The position numbers were made by a program, and so were the translations under genes. The notes under the pieces were generated by a model. The model searched no databases and was not told the DNA's origin. It worked only from the letters and a program-made list of their open reading frames with translations. Of a stretch of DNA of 64,000 nucleotides, positions 42,401 through 52,800 are shown one piece after another (within the stretch, counting starts at the first letter, position 1; every line of letters begins with the position of its first letter). Location of the stretch: positions 1 through 64,000 of the forward strand of contig JABYQR010000217.1 of the NCBI GenBank assembly GCA_022592445.1. The letters are read 5' to 3'. The DNA is from Cytidiella melzeri (lineage: Eukaryota > Basidiomycota > Agaricomycetes > Polyporales > Irpicaceae).

Positions 42401-44304
42401 AATATTCCAAAGGCCACTACGTTTACTTTGGAACACGCGTAGGCGTCGAACGAAACTTGCAATTTGTTGACTCTACGGCACAAATTGAAGGGGAGAAAGA
42501 ACCAAATATCGAACAACCTACTCTTGAAAAACAACTTCAACTCGAGGAGAATCCTCATGTTGAACCCATGGACATCGACGAGCCTGACCCTTCTGGTCCT
42601 AGGCGTACTACTAGAGAGCCTAAGCCTTCGCGAAAAGCTCGAGGCTTAAACTATGATGAAGTCGATACAAACATTGCCTTCTACTTGACTGAATTCAATG
42701 CATACTACGCTGAAGACGTCGGTGATCCAGTTACTTACAAAGACGTACTTAACCACCCACTCAAAATCGACTGGCTCAAGTCGATGAAAACTGAGGTTGA
42801 TACCCTCGAACAACTTGGCACTTGGGAATACTGTATCCCGCCGCCAAATGCGAACATCACTGGTTCGCGCTTTGTCTACAAAACAAAATACGAACACGGC
42901 AAAGTCACTAAACTCAAGTCAAGACTTGTCGCGCAAGGATACTCCCAGCGTGACGGTATTGATTACTACTCAAACGACTTATTCGCACCTGTTGCGCGTA
43001 TGAGTTCACTACGGTTTGTACTTACTCTCGCGGCTTCACTACACTTCGAGATTACTCAGCTCGATATCAAGTCCGCATACTTATACGGTAACATCCACGA
43101 CGATGAAGACCTTTATCTTCGTCCACCTCCTGGTGACTTACTTCCAAACCTGCCACCTGGTTGGGTACTTAAACTTCGGAAGACTATCTACGGCCTTAAG
43201 CAAGCCGGACGTCGTTGGTACAAAGTACTATGCGACATACTCTTTGCACTTGGACTGAAGCGTTGTGAATTCGACAACGCAGTCTTCTACCTCTATCGAG
43301 GTGATAAACTTATACTTCTACTTGCTGTCCATGTCGATGACATTACTCTTGGCACTATCACTACTACTGTTGCCGAAAAATTTGAGATCGCACTCAGACA
43401 ACATGTCGAACTTACTAACGGTGGAACTATCCACTGGATGCTTGGCATGGAAGTTGCTTATGATAAAGCCGCAGGCATTATCAAGCTTCGTCAAAGGGAT
43501 TATATCCTGAACATACTTAAGCGATACAACTTTGACCACGAACATTCACGCCGTACACCAATGGTACACGAGCACAACTTAGCCCCCCGTGCTGTGACCG
43601 AACCACGTCAGGACGCTGACGCCATTACACACTACATGTCTCTTGTTGGTGGCTTACGCTACGTCGCCGACAGTACTCGACCAGACATTGCTTATTGCAC
43701 TGGTCAACTAGCACGATACTTATCTGACCCTGCTAAGGAACACTACGCTGCAGCTAAACAGTGTTACCTTTACCTCAAGGGAACGTGCGACTACTGGCTT
43801 GTCCTAGGAAACCAAGCCAACCCTACTTCTACTTCACTCGTAGGTTATGCCGACTCTGATGGTATGACTACGTACGGCAATAAACCAATAATGGGCTATA
43901 CTTTCACATACAACGACTCGCTTATCTCTTGGTCAAGTAAGCGCGGTTCACTTGTAACTTTATCGGTCACCGAAGCCGAACTGTACGCACTTGCTCATGC
44001 GTCTACAGAGGCCATCTATTTAAAGAGCCTCATAAATGAAATACTTAACTGCACTATGGACCCTGTCAAACTATACACCGACAGTGCGTCAACTCTTGCG
44101 ATTGTTCGTTCCCCCGAGGAACAACACTCTCAACGTACTAAACACTTTAACATTCGCAAGAACTTCATCAGCGATCGTGTAACTAAAGGGTACATCACTG
44201 TGCACCACGTACCTTCTGCCGATCAACGTGCTGATACTCTTACTAAAGCACTACCTCTCGAAAAACTCAAGCACTTCAATGAACTACTTCATGTTCAGGC
44301 TTGA
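39469..44304 (+). CDS. Copia gag-pol polyprotein, intact
   Basis: 1611 aa. The N-terminus is basic and proline/threonine-rich. A gag core is followed by a CCHC knuckle NCFNCGQPGHMTPTC (about aa 465). An aspartic protease has VIDTGATIHC (about 583). The integrase has the zinc region GHISYFQ...CEDC (from about 722), then catalytic D in HIDIFGP (about 783), SDNDGVF (about 846) and E in NGVAERTH (about 882). The reverse transcriptase starts near 1134 with RFVYKTKYEHGKVTKLKSRL and has the active site AVHVDDIT (about 1290). RNase H has YADSDGMT (about 1460) and TEAELYAL. Domain order protease-integrase-reverse transcriptase-RNase H defines copia. No stop or frameshift was found. Confidence 0.95.
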   Translation: MSSDLADQAQLRRSTRERHQTNFLRGTRAQPRQRTTTTRRTTPIFTPTPSPAPTTPPPSMSATTITKTDAPSAGPSNSNVPDVEPQPSHNDNHSSSSEDREAVPGARHVSAPPADRRRTPFDTLRDDDRRRHPHGGDDDSDDDRMDEDERPCRRREKRPARRPTTPPPPGSSPGGSPPPPPPSSIGTRSTREVSQLLSVPPGHNNNFTMSLSDINKAFSDVGKLTGADTWPMWKFRVETAMSTILEFHTLRGGLTVPQEVTRAVFNVLTGHISDSVMANYLNEYKPHVLMDKLRERYDPKTTVSDANEIYQLFHLRRPIYEMDKLLDDATNIRRKLIAAGVDIPDHIFYAAIIGIIPPAYAATRQNYEVGVRSSTPAGEKFRYRPNALIAELRREFTNWRLTHPPKTSESKRPTTFVPKDKAHAPSASHAKGKAAVERSTKTTTTARAAAAPYSSSKPSTSSQGNCFNCGQPGHMTPTCPLPWTEKSKAAMKKKGITRKSTAAAAQGKKKESAAAGSSTATGFMANVTATADSDEEVLENPHPSAWVKSLSNSDVTMHVSTRTISSTLLPLFATLSSDKCVHVIDTGATIHCTPYRDLLFNVHSVPTILLTVANSEQISLKLAGDMVLEVEQENGTHNQLMLKNVYYNSQLPFTLISVSKLDADYRFTFFSNTCTIYDSNASCVAVIRKIHDLYSLNSTRVTSLASVHKSGITMLELHKKLGHISYFQINKLLETSKLIITTHITDRTETPCEDCILNNIHRTPVPKARTSPLATSFGDHFHIDIFGPLPTASITGHYLYWLTIVDDSTRWLTLAPLKTKDDAFTQWVIFSTELLTQYNIRVKILQSDNDGVFTGANMTNYLKSQGTIPRLTVHDTPAQNGVAERTHQTIMNLVRVNLHTAALPNRLWWYAALHAVYLYNRTPRAPLQYKTPYFKRYGTEANLDALQKFGQPCIVYDEYRTNKLAPKGKRAVWIGFAEYSKGHYVYFGTRVGVERNLQFVDSTAQIEGEKEPNIEQPTLEKQLQLEENPHVEPMDIDEPDPSGPRRTTREPKPSRKARGLNYDEVDTNIAFYLTEFNAYYAEDVGDPVTYKDVLNHPLKIDWLKSMKTEVDTLEQLGTWEYCIPPPNANITGSRFVYKTKYEHGKVTKLKSRLVAQGYSQRDGIDYYSNDLFAPVARMSSLRFVLTLAASLHFEITQLDIKSAYLYGNIHDDEDLYLRPPPGDLLPNLPPGWVLKLRKTIYGLKQAGRRWYKVLCDILFALGLKRCEFDNAVFYLYRGDKLILLLAVHVDDITLGTITTTVAEKFEIALRQHVELTNGGTIHWMLGMEVAYDKAAGIIKLRQRDYILNILKRYNFDHEHSRRTPMVHEHNLAPRAVTEPRQDADAITHYMSLVGGLRYVADSTRPDIAYCTGQLARYLSDPAKEHYAAAKQCYLYLKGTCDYWLVLGNQANPTSTSLVGYADSDGMTTYGNKPIMGYTFTYNDSLISWSSKRGSLVTLSVTEAELYALAHASTEAIYLKSLINEILNCTMDPVKLYTDSASTLAIVRSPEEQHSQRTKHFNIRKNFISDRVTKGYITVHHVPSADQRADTLTKALPLEKLKHFNELLHVQA

Positions 44305-44311
44305 AGGGGAG
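44300..44311 (+). promoter_or_regulatory. Copia polypurine tract
   Basis: The purine-rich GAAGGGGAG immediately before the 3' LTR is the expected start of plus-strand synthesis. It overlaps the polyprotein stop. Confidence 0.7.
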
Positions 44312-44485
44312 TGTTTAACTATTCTGTCTTCGTACTACTTAGCGCGCGCTTAGCGCCGTAGTTACCGTATATAAGACTTACTTTGATCAATGCACTGCTA
44401 TCGCTTTTGATCCCCAACTCTCTGTGTGACCACCACCTCAGTCTTCTCTCTCAACGCTCTCAACTCTCCTGATACCTTGTTAAAA
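44312..44485 (+). repeat. Copia 3' LTR
   Basis: 174 bp, one mismatch to the 5' LTR; followed by TCCAG (44486-44490). Confidence 0.93.
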
Positions 44486-45811
44486 TCCAGATCAGAATAA
44501 CAATCGCTCGCGTCTCAGTGTAGATCAACGTGGTGACCAGCTCTCGAGGCGGGTCTGCAAGAGCTTCATCAAGGACAAAGTCGAGGGCGCCGAAATCCAT
44601 TGGGCCTTTCATCGGACACACAATGGGCGTAACATTGTGACGTTCATTGCCGAGGTTTAGGAGGAAGCTGTTATGCCGAGGGAACGAGAGTTTGGTAAGC
44701 AGCTGGTCGAGCATTTTTGCGGTGAGCGTAGCAGTGCAGAACATGATTGGCTTGCGCGACATGTAGGATCGCGTCTTCTCTATATCATCAAAGTCGCGCC
44801 GAAATTCCTTTCCCCATTCCAACACACAATGCGCCTCGTCTACCACCATCCCGAGAAGGTTCTTCGTCCACTTAGAGTCTCGGACAAGCTGGGAGAAGCG
44901 GGGATGTTTGAAGACCATCTCCGGAGAGGTAATGATCGCGCGGATTTCATCTCGCGCAAGTCTCTGCACTACAGGTGAGCACCATCACATTCTCATGAAA
45001 TATATTTGGCGTACCTGATGCATCTTATCGTCATATGTCTCACCATTGACGGCTGCCGCGGGTATACCGTATCGCTCGAATCTTTCGGCCTAAAGGTACT
45101 CAGTAAGTTGTGAATCTTCTGCAGCAACTATTTGTACTCACCTGGTCCACCTCTAATGCATTAAGCGTCGATATCACCAGTATTTTGCTCCTTCTGAAGG
45201 GATCCGCAAGCAGTGGAAGCAGAAATGCTTCCGTCTTTCCCGAGCCAGTTGCGCAGATCAGCCCGGTGTTGATCCCAAGGAGAAAGGCCTCCGCGCAGTC
45301 CACCTGGAAGAACCGGGGTGCAATCCCATTGGCTATGCGTGCAAGCTCGCTCTCCATTCGCGCGCGCGCAACAAACGATGAATATCTGCGCTCGGAGTCT
45401 TGGTTGGCTGCATAACGAGCCTGCTCGAGATTTCGGTAAGACTCGAGGTGCAGCGCGGATTTCGGGCAGCCTTCAGGTAGCTCGACATCATCTTCACTGT
45501 TACTGAGAGCAGGGCGGTGTATCAGGGTGGTGTCGGGGTTTTTGGGATGAGCAGCGTTGGTCGTTTCCGTGGACAAGGTACTAGTATTCTTATTATTCTT
45601 TGCTGGCTGGCGCGGTCGAGGGGGCATCTTGACGACTCAGGGCTGAGTAGGGTTCATAAAAATCATTTATTATTGTTCAATAGCAGTATTAGAAGTATTG
45701 AGAGTGAGGGATACGAAGGGAACGAGATACAGAGAATACGAGGCCCATCGCGCATACAGCCATATAATGGGCGCTACACCCTGACGCACTGTCGACGCGA
45801 CTGATGGGAGT

Positions 45812-45926
45812 CACGTGCGACTGAGCGGTACGACCGAATTCACCAGACGTTTGCATACCTCGTTTTTTGTCTTTTTCGAACTCCGATTTCCAAAACAGGT
45901 ATCGCAAACGGCTGGTTCCGAGACTA
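45812..45926. repeat. E2 right terminus: inverted repeat with hairpin
   Basis: Reading forward: CACGTG (45812-45817), CGACTGAGCGGTAC, arm ACCAGACGTTTGCATACCT (45842-45860), loop box GTCTTTTTCGAACTCC (45869-45884), arm AGGTATCGCAAACGGCTGGT (45898-45917), CCGAGACTA at the terminus. Confidence 0.88.
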
Positions 45927-45935
45927 CCTGTTTCA
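45927..45935. repeat. Target site duplication of E2, right copy
   Basis: CCTGTTTCA, identical to 34150-34158. Confidence 0.93.
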
Positions 45936-46111
45936 AAGCCAAGATGGAAGACAATTTTATTTGAATTAACGTAAAATACTGAACAGCAGGATCATTGTGC
46001 CAGATGAAGTACAACAAGCAGGCGAGCAATAAAGTCAACGTCTATCAAACCTACCAACACAGACTCTCCATGAACAACCAGGAAAGATGCACAACCAACT
46101 ACCAAATACAG

Positions 46112-49100
46112 CTATGAGCGTGGTGCATTCCTCCTGACCGACCGCTCCAACGCAGTCAGCATGTCATTTACCCGATCCCTCGCGTCCTCCAGCGCACTTC
46201 CCAACCGTCCGTCCTTTACCCTCTCCATATCAAACTCAAAGGCGCTCGTAGCCAGCGCAGCCCGCAGCGACACATGCAGTGCGACAGTTTTGCGCGAAGG
46301 TGTTGGTGGCGGAGACAGTATCACGGACACAGCCGTGGCACACGATGGGAACGACGATGGAAAGATTTGCCTATAAACCTGCGTCGCGTTGAGTAGGGTG
46401 CGTATCTCTGCTTCGTCGCTTCTTGCGAGGTCATGTTCCTCGTCGCATCCGCCAATGTCCTCAGGAGCGCAGCCGGCTCTGTCGAGACGGCACACGACGT
46501 CTTCCGGGGGACAGAAACCCGTATCCCAGATACGTTCGAGAAGGATGGCCAATTCAGCAGTTCGTCCGCCGATCGATCGACCAGCTTCGACGGTCTGCTT
46601 GCGCTCCTCGGCATCATGCTCTTCTTGCTCTGGGTCGTAAGCAAGGTCCTCTACGTCACAGCCATAGCCATCATCCATCTCCTGTCGGTTGGGCACAACC
46701 GTACGAATGAACATAACGGCAGCATGCTTGCGCAGCCTCTCACGAGTCAGGATGGCAGCGAGGATGCCCAGAGGAGTACGCTTCTCGCATGCGGCACAGC
46801 GATCGCCCTTGCGCTCATGATCATGGAAACGCTGCCACCTCGCAAGCCAATTTGCTGCGTCTTCGACCGACATGTTCGACAGTACAAGTTTCTCGTAAGG
46901 TCGGAGCACGTCCTGGTTCTTTGCACGTGCCCAGAGCTCTGTCGCTTTGGAACGAGAAACAGGGAGGATGATCAGGGCAAGGGTGGTCAAGTCCGTAGTA
47001 GACGTGGCGAAAGTTGAGACGTGCCATGACATGCACCAGTAAGTTTGGAGACGAGTTGCTCTCGGCACGGATACTACCAAGTCGTGTTAGAAAAAAGTAG
47101 CGGAAAACGCAAGAAAACATACCATCAAATGCTATCAGCTCTCCGAGCCTAACCCACGCCCGCTGCTCTAGCTGGTTCATTTCTAGTCCACGGTCGATCC
47201 TCACAGCCTTAGTGACAGCCTGCATGAGGCCGAAGAATCCTGTCGTCACCCCTAGAGCTCGTCTCAGCCGAAGGGCTTCGCCGGGAGACCCTCTGACAGC
47301 CGGCGAGAGGGCGTCTCTCAGAAGAGCACGCTGGGACCCCTGCGTCTTTAGCGGCGTCACTGACGCGGAAGTGGTGGTACTGCCATGCTCCCAGGCAAAG
47401 GATGAACGCAGCCTCCGCAACGTCCCTGAAGTGATTCGGTTGCGCGTGAGAATTCCTGACAGCCATGGGAAGACAATGTAAAAGAAGACGAGAGTCGAGA
47501 CAAGCAGATGGAAAGCCTGAACAGCTTCGCTCATGCTATATCCCTGTGAAGCCTTGGTGACAGACGGAACGGGGATCATTGATGGACGAGTAGTGAGCAC
47601 TGAGCCATGATGGGAGTGCTCGTGCTCGTGAGCACTGTGTGAGCGACTGAACGAAGAGGCAAGCGGGGAGTTGAAGACGGAGAAAAAGGCAAAGGCAGCC
47701 AGGAGGTACTGCTGCGTGGGCTGAGTGTTGATCGGCGCAGCGGGATACTCCTGCGGCTGGACTTGCATAGGCTGTTGCGAAGACATGGCTGCCACAGGTA
47801 TAGCGCCCTCCATGGGTTGCAAGGTGATTGGTGCAGAAGATACCGGAGGTAGGGGTACCTTCCTCGGCCGACCACGCTTCCTCTTCTCAGGAACAGCACC
47901 CAGGGAAAGAGGTGGAGGTGGAGGTGGAGGCGCCTTTACCGACTTCTCCTTCTTCGAAGGTTTAGCGACCTTTGCCTTCTTGCGCGAGCGCCCCTCTTGA
48001 CCTTCCTCGCCATCGCTGTCGTCACCATCCCCTTCCTCATCTTCGCTGCCAGCATCGTCACCCTCAATCTCGTCTGTCTCGTCACCACCAAACTTGTCTC
48101 TCCATTCTCTTTCCCATTCTCTCAGCAGCGCAGGGCCGCCGACGAGCCCACTAACGAGAGACTTGAGACCGTCCTGTTCCCGCTTTAGGCGTCCTTCTCG
48201 TTTCTTCAATACTCTGCGATGGACAAGTCGTGTCAAGCAACGCATGTGTAGACAATGCTGGTTACGTACCTTATATACTCAGTGGCCTTGCCTAGGACAT
48301 TAGCCTTACTCATCTTCCGCGCAACCTTGACACCGTCTACAAAGCCACGAGCGTCCACAACATCGTTATACGGTGATGGCACGCCGGGCTTGAGTTCCAA
48401 CACACGAAGAGCAGGAACAGCTTGTTTGAGCCCCGTAATCCTCGCATTGAGATTGGTACGGTAACGACGTTCTATAGTCGTGTGGCTCGTCTTGGGACGG
48501 CCGCTCACGCCGAATACGAGCGGAGGGTCTGGATTTGAACTCGTGTTGGCACTGGACGACGGTGAATCATATGATTCCGACGGAGGCGATGCTGCAGGGG
48601 AGGTGCCAGGGCTAGACTCGGATGGTGGAGAAATGGGGACAGCAATTGTGCGCTTGACAGACGGCGGAGGGCTGGGACGTGCAAGACGTGGTATGGCTAG
48701 TTTTGCCTGAGTGCTCGCAGCTGCAAGCTGTTGCACTTGGGCACTGACGGGCACAGCTAGAGTAACACCAGCAATATGGCGAACACGTTGAGCCAGTTCG
48801 TGAGCGGGGTCGGACTCGGTTGGAGGAAAGTCGCCGTAGTCACTGCTAGCGCTGCTGGAGGAGCCACTCACTGCAGAGTGTGGCTCCAGAATAGGGGAGA
48901 GGGAAGCACCGGATGAGGAGGACGAGGAGGTGATACTGAGGCGGCGGCCTGTCCCCGACTCTGCACGACTTTCTTGCGACCATGCCTGGCTCAAGGCATA
49001 TATGGAGGCGGCCATTGAATCGTCAGCCTGCGAGATTATGTAAGAATTGTCAGAAGCCGTCGGCTGAGTGAACATAGAGGTGTTGAAATGGAGCGCAGTT

Positions 49101-49408
49101 GGATCCACAGCCATGTTAGGGTCGAAGTCGAGGTCCATGGGGAACGCAAAATTGAAATTGGAGGCAAGGTCAGTTGCTGGCTTCGAGTCTGAGGCAGTCC
49201 AGGCGGACATCTGTGACCAGTCTTCAGAGCTGCCGTTGGAAGAGTCCAAATTCTGCGTGATGGTTTGCAAGAGCAAATCCAGGGTGTCCGAGCTGTCGAA
49301 ATTGACATTGTCAGAAGGTTCCTGCTTCGACGGCTGTTCGAGGCTCTGGAAAGACATTGTGGGAGAACCTGTGGGCATTGTGGTTGACGAGAGAGGAGGG
49401 GAGGCCAT
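46112..49408 (-). CDS. SREBP-type membrane-bound bHLH transcription factor (Sre1-like)
   Basis: Three exons: 48270-49408, 47123-48213 and 46112-47073 (3192 nt, 1063 aa). A serine-rich acidic N-terminal activation region precedes a bHLH domain at about aa 307-400, with TIERRYRTNLNARI. The tyrosine in ERRYR is the SREBP hallmark. An acidic/basic linker with an AT-hook-like KRKRGRPRK follows. Two hydrophobic segments near aa 546 (QYLLAAFAFFSVF) and 615 (FHLLVSTLVFFYIVFPWL) would place both ends in the cytosol. The C-terminal ~440 residues are the regulatory half. In fungi such proteins are cut at the ER/Golgi when sterol or oxygen falls, and the released N-terminus activates sterol synthesis genes. 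Start chosen at MASPPLSST. E2 lies only 185 bp beyond its stop. Confidence 0.88.
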
Positions 49409-49846
49409 CCGTCGCAGTTGAGGTCAGAGTCGAGCGAGAAACGCATTCGAGTGAAATCGGCCCACTTTCATTTCATGATCTGCTAAAAGATCACGTGCAC
49501 GTCGGCATGTAGCATCCGGAGTCTGATTCCGGACCCCGGAGCACCGCTTTCCGCGGCTTCCGTCGAACCACTCAGTACATCATGGTACGACTGTCCAGGT
49601 TAGCTCAGAGTGGGTCCATTCCACATACTCTTGTGCCCCAGGAATTCCATTTTATGCTCAAGCTTCATTTCTTTATTCTTCCTCACACAACTGAGCTGAC
49701 TCGGAGCCCAGCACATATCTTTCCAAAGATCCAATAACTTTAAAATGGAAACTTAAATACAACTCGAACGCGCTGTACGTGCGTCGCCAGCAAGTGAGCA
49801 CACTATGACTACTCTCATCCTTGTGCGGGCGCGATCCTAGCATCAG
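49409..49846. promoter_or_regulatory. Upstream region of the SREBP gene with an E-box
   Basis: Holds the palindrome TCACGTGCACG at about 49491-49501, 85 bp before the start codon. SREBPs bind E-boxes as well as sterol elements, so self-regulation is possible but only inferred. It also contains the 3' flank of the ATPase gene. No gene. Confidence 0.4.
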
Positions 49847-52800
49847 CTACGGTTCACCAGGCCATGCGAGCCACGATGGACTACGGACCGCTGAGTCAGC
49901 AATGTCCACAACCAAAACAGACGGGGAAATACAAAAGCGTACCTTGGGATAAGTCCTCACGATCAACTTCCGAATCTCATCCACTATCAGAATCGCCGCT
50001 GCAAATCCGAACGGAATGCCCCAGTACATCCCCGGAATAGGCGTAGTAGCAAAAACGTTCTGCAGGCCGGGGCCGTACAAGTTGACGATGGCGATGAGCA
50101 TCGTGAACACCATCCCGACAGGGACCATCAGGTTCTGACGAGGTCCCCAGAGGGGATTGGATTGCAAGATCGACACCCGGCGGTTTCGAGCAGCGAGCAG
50201 ACCGCCGTACTGCATGAATACAATGGTCACGTAGCTGTTAGAATAACATAGTGTTGTGAGCAACAGGAGCCAAATAAAGAGGACCTCAACACGCACTAGA
50301 TGCACTGCCCGACAGAAACAAAGTGGGTCAACTGGTCGAGCGAGTATCCTTGCCATCCATCAGCCCACTTGTCGTAGACCAGAATGACGTCGTGGAAGTA
50401 AAGACGCTGCTGCGACATGTAGAGGAACCACATGCTCATCGCACAGGGCCACATCATCAAGCCAATGAACTATGAATAGTATCGGTATCGCCACATTGCG
50501 CAGGTAGAAAACGGAGACATACGAGATAGATTTGGAAGAAGAAACGCCAATCAGTGAGACGATCTGTCCGCGCGTTACGAGGCTTACGCAGCATTAGGTC
50601 TGGTATGGTAACGCGTTTGAGAACAAGAATAGATCGTATACAAGCTAGTACTCACCGGCCTCTGGCTGCTCGTACATGAGCGAGATAGACATGACGACAT
50701 CGTTGGTAATCGAGAAGCACACTTGAAGGTACGAGCTGAGTGCGATCTGCATGCCGAGGAAGACATTCGCGAATACTGTCATAAACTCCGTGTACGTTCC
50801 AGCCTGCCGCAACGTGCGTTAGAACAACCACACGAATGAACAATGAGACAAACATACCGGCATCAAGTACAGCACGACTTTCTTGAGATTGTCGAACACA
50901 AGTCTGCCCATCTCGATGCCGACGACAATAGAGTTGAAGTCGTTATTGAGCAGAACCATGGAAGCTGTTCGCAATCAATCTCAGCACAAAATGTGTGTAA
51001 CGGACACAACCACAACCTACCAGCATCCTTGGCGACATCACTTCCACTCCCCATGACCACGCCAATGTCGCTAGCCTTCAAAGCCGGAGCATCGTTAACA
51101 CCATCGCCTGTGACAGCGACCGTGTTGTCGCCCCTCTTCTTCGTCTCTTCCACAATGCGCAGCTTCTGCTCGGGTGTAGTGCGTGCAAAGACAATCTCGG
51201 TGTACAAGCCGATAACGTTGTTCCAATCGTGCTCGCTAAGGGTCTCCACGTCGTCTCCCGTGAGTACAATGGCGCGCATGGGGTCATCCTCTGCGGGTTT
51301 CATCTCGTAGAACTTGGCATTGACATATCGCTGCGAGTCAGCGCCATTGCGAAGCTCGGTGACGGAGTCTACTTTCTCTTGAGTGACGATACCGACCTAG
51401 ACGCGGGCAAAGTTAGACACGAGCCAGCTCAACAATGTAGCAGAATAACTCACCTGTCTCGCAATAGCCAGTGCCGTCAGCTTGAAGTCACCGGTAACCA
51501 TGAAAACCCGGACACCAGCTCTCCTAATGATGCCTACCGCACCGTGCACATCCGACCTCGGGGGGTCTCTCAAACCAACTAATCCCACCAGCGTCAAACC
51601 CTCCTGCATCTCAGTGTACATTATCTGCTCGACATCGTTCGGGTTCATGCTAGCAACGTCGTGCTTGAGCAAATCATGAGGGAGAGTGCGACGACAGAGA
51701 GCGAGAACACGCTGGCCCTCGCTGGACCACTTTGATTGGAGAGCGTGGATCTCAGTGCGGACAGAGTCGACAAGGGGGGTGAGGGTCCCGTCAGAGTTGA
51801 GGACATCCGAGCAAGCAGGGAAGAGGACGTCAGGTGCACCTTTGACGAGAATCGTGGGGCTAGAGTCCCCTGCGGCCCTTTCTCTGACAAGTGTCAACAT
51901 CCATTTGTTACGCGAGTTGAAAGGAATCTCGAAAAGGGTATCGTGCGCATCGACGACAGACTGAGAGTCAATGCCAGGTATTGTTTCTGAAAAGCGAAGG
52001 ACGGCAGAGTCGGTCGCGTCGCCTTTGACGGTGCGTTCTTCGACAGGCAGTGAGGCCTCTGAGTGCTCGAATTTGGCGCCGTTGCATAGTCGTGCTACGG
52101 CATGTAGGTCGCGCAATGCTGCCGGTGACTTTTCGGATTCAGCCTTGTCAAACATCTCGTCGACGTGTAATTGCTGGTCGAGAAAAGCCAGGTATTGGAC
52201 GGTCTGTAGTTTGTGACGGCATTAGCGCGAGGATAGAGGTCATGGATTATCAATACTTGCCATTTTACCCATTGTGAGTGTTCCAGTCTTATCTGAACAC
52301 AGCACAGACATGCAGCCCAGAGTCTCAATCGTGGCCAGGTTCTTCACCAATACACTCCTCTTCGCCATTCGCTTTGCGACGATTGTCAAAGAAAGAGCGA
52401 CACAAATCGGGAGACCCTACATCGTAATGAGCAATGCGGCAGATCGGTTACATGATCATACACCACGTACCTGAGGCACAAAAGCAGTCAAGCATCCGAT
52501 AGAGTTGATGATCGCTCCGCTTGCGGTTTCGAAACCCGGGAAACTCTTCCTCAACCACGCAGCCCATATAATGATGGAAATGATGAACAGCGAGAGTGCA
52601 AGTGTCGAAATGATTTTCGTGAAGAACCACACCTCGCGTTGGACGGTGGTGAGCTTGAACTTGGTCTCACCCGACATCGCGACGATTCGGCCCATGACAG
52701 TTTTGTCGCCAATAGCGAAGACAACGCCGGTGCAGTTACCTTGGACGACAAAGGTGGAGGTCAGGGCGAGGTTACGGGTCTCCAGGACATTGTTGGAGGT

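Larger units (their letters stand above)
39227..44485 (+). mobile_element. Full-length Ty1/copia LTR retrotransposon
   Basis: 5259 bp with 174-bp LTRs that differ at a single position, a 5-bp duplication, a primer-binding site, a polypurine tract and one uninterrupted 1611-codon polyprotein. Near-identical LTRs and the open frame indicate a recent and possibly still active copy. It is on plus, opposite to the helicase it interrupts. Confidence 0.95.
37324..45627 (-). pseudogene. RecQ-type helicase of E2, split by a copia element
   Basis: Exons on minus: 45142-45627, 45015-45089, 44491-44963 plus 39067-39226 (one exon split by copia), 38480-39011 and 37324-38432. With the insertion removed they total 2835 nt (944 aa) in one frame, so the gene was intact when copia arrived. 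Motifs: CATGSGKTEAF (Walker A), DEAHC, FCTATLT, GLDVPGMPRMVQF, QHAGRAGRGG, and the zinc cluster CRRKITIRHFDGHPP...CCDNC, closer to canonical RecQ than in E1. The C-terminal tail is long and rich in serine, threonine and proline. Insertion lies between the DEAH part and motif V, in the second RecA-like lobe, so neither half can work as a helicase. Confidence 0.88.
34159..45926. mobile_element. E2: second copy of the DUF6589-RecQ transposon, inactivated
   Basis: Same family as E1 but inserted in the opposite orientation: the DUF6589 gene is on plus and the helicase on minus. Without the nested copia element (39227-44485) and its 5-bp duplication it is 6504 bp, close to the 6651 bp of E1. Termini, intron positions and the 38-bp convergent gap are conserved, but the proteins differ at many positions, so the two copies are separate lineages and not a recent duplication. 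It is disabled by the copia insertion and by a frameshift in the other gene. Confidence 0.92.

Noticed and set aside
43324..43350. HVDD instead of YVDD at the copia reverse transcriptase active site
   Set aside because: AVHVDD variants are common in fungal copia elements as far as I recall; with an intact frame there is no reason to see it as a defect.
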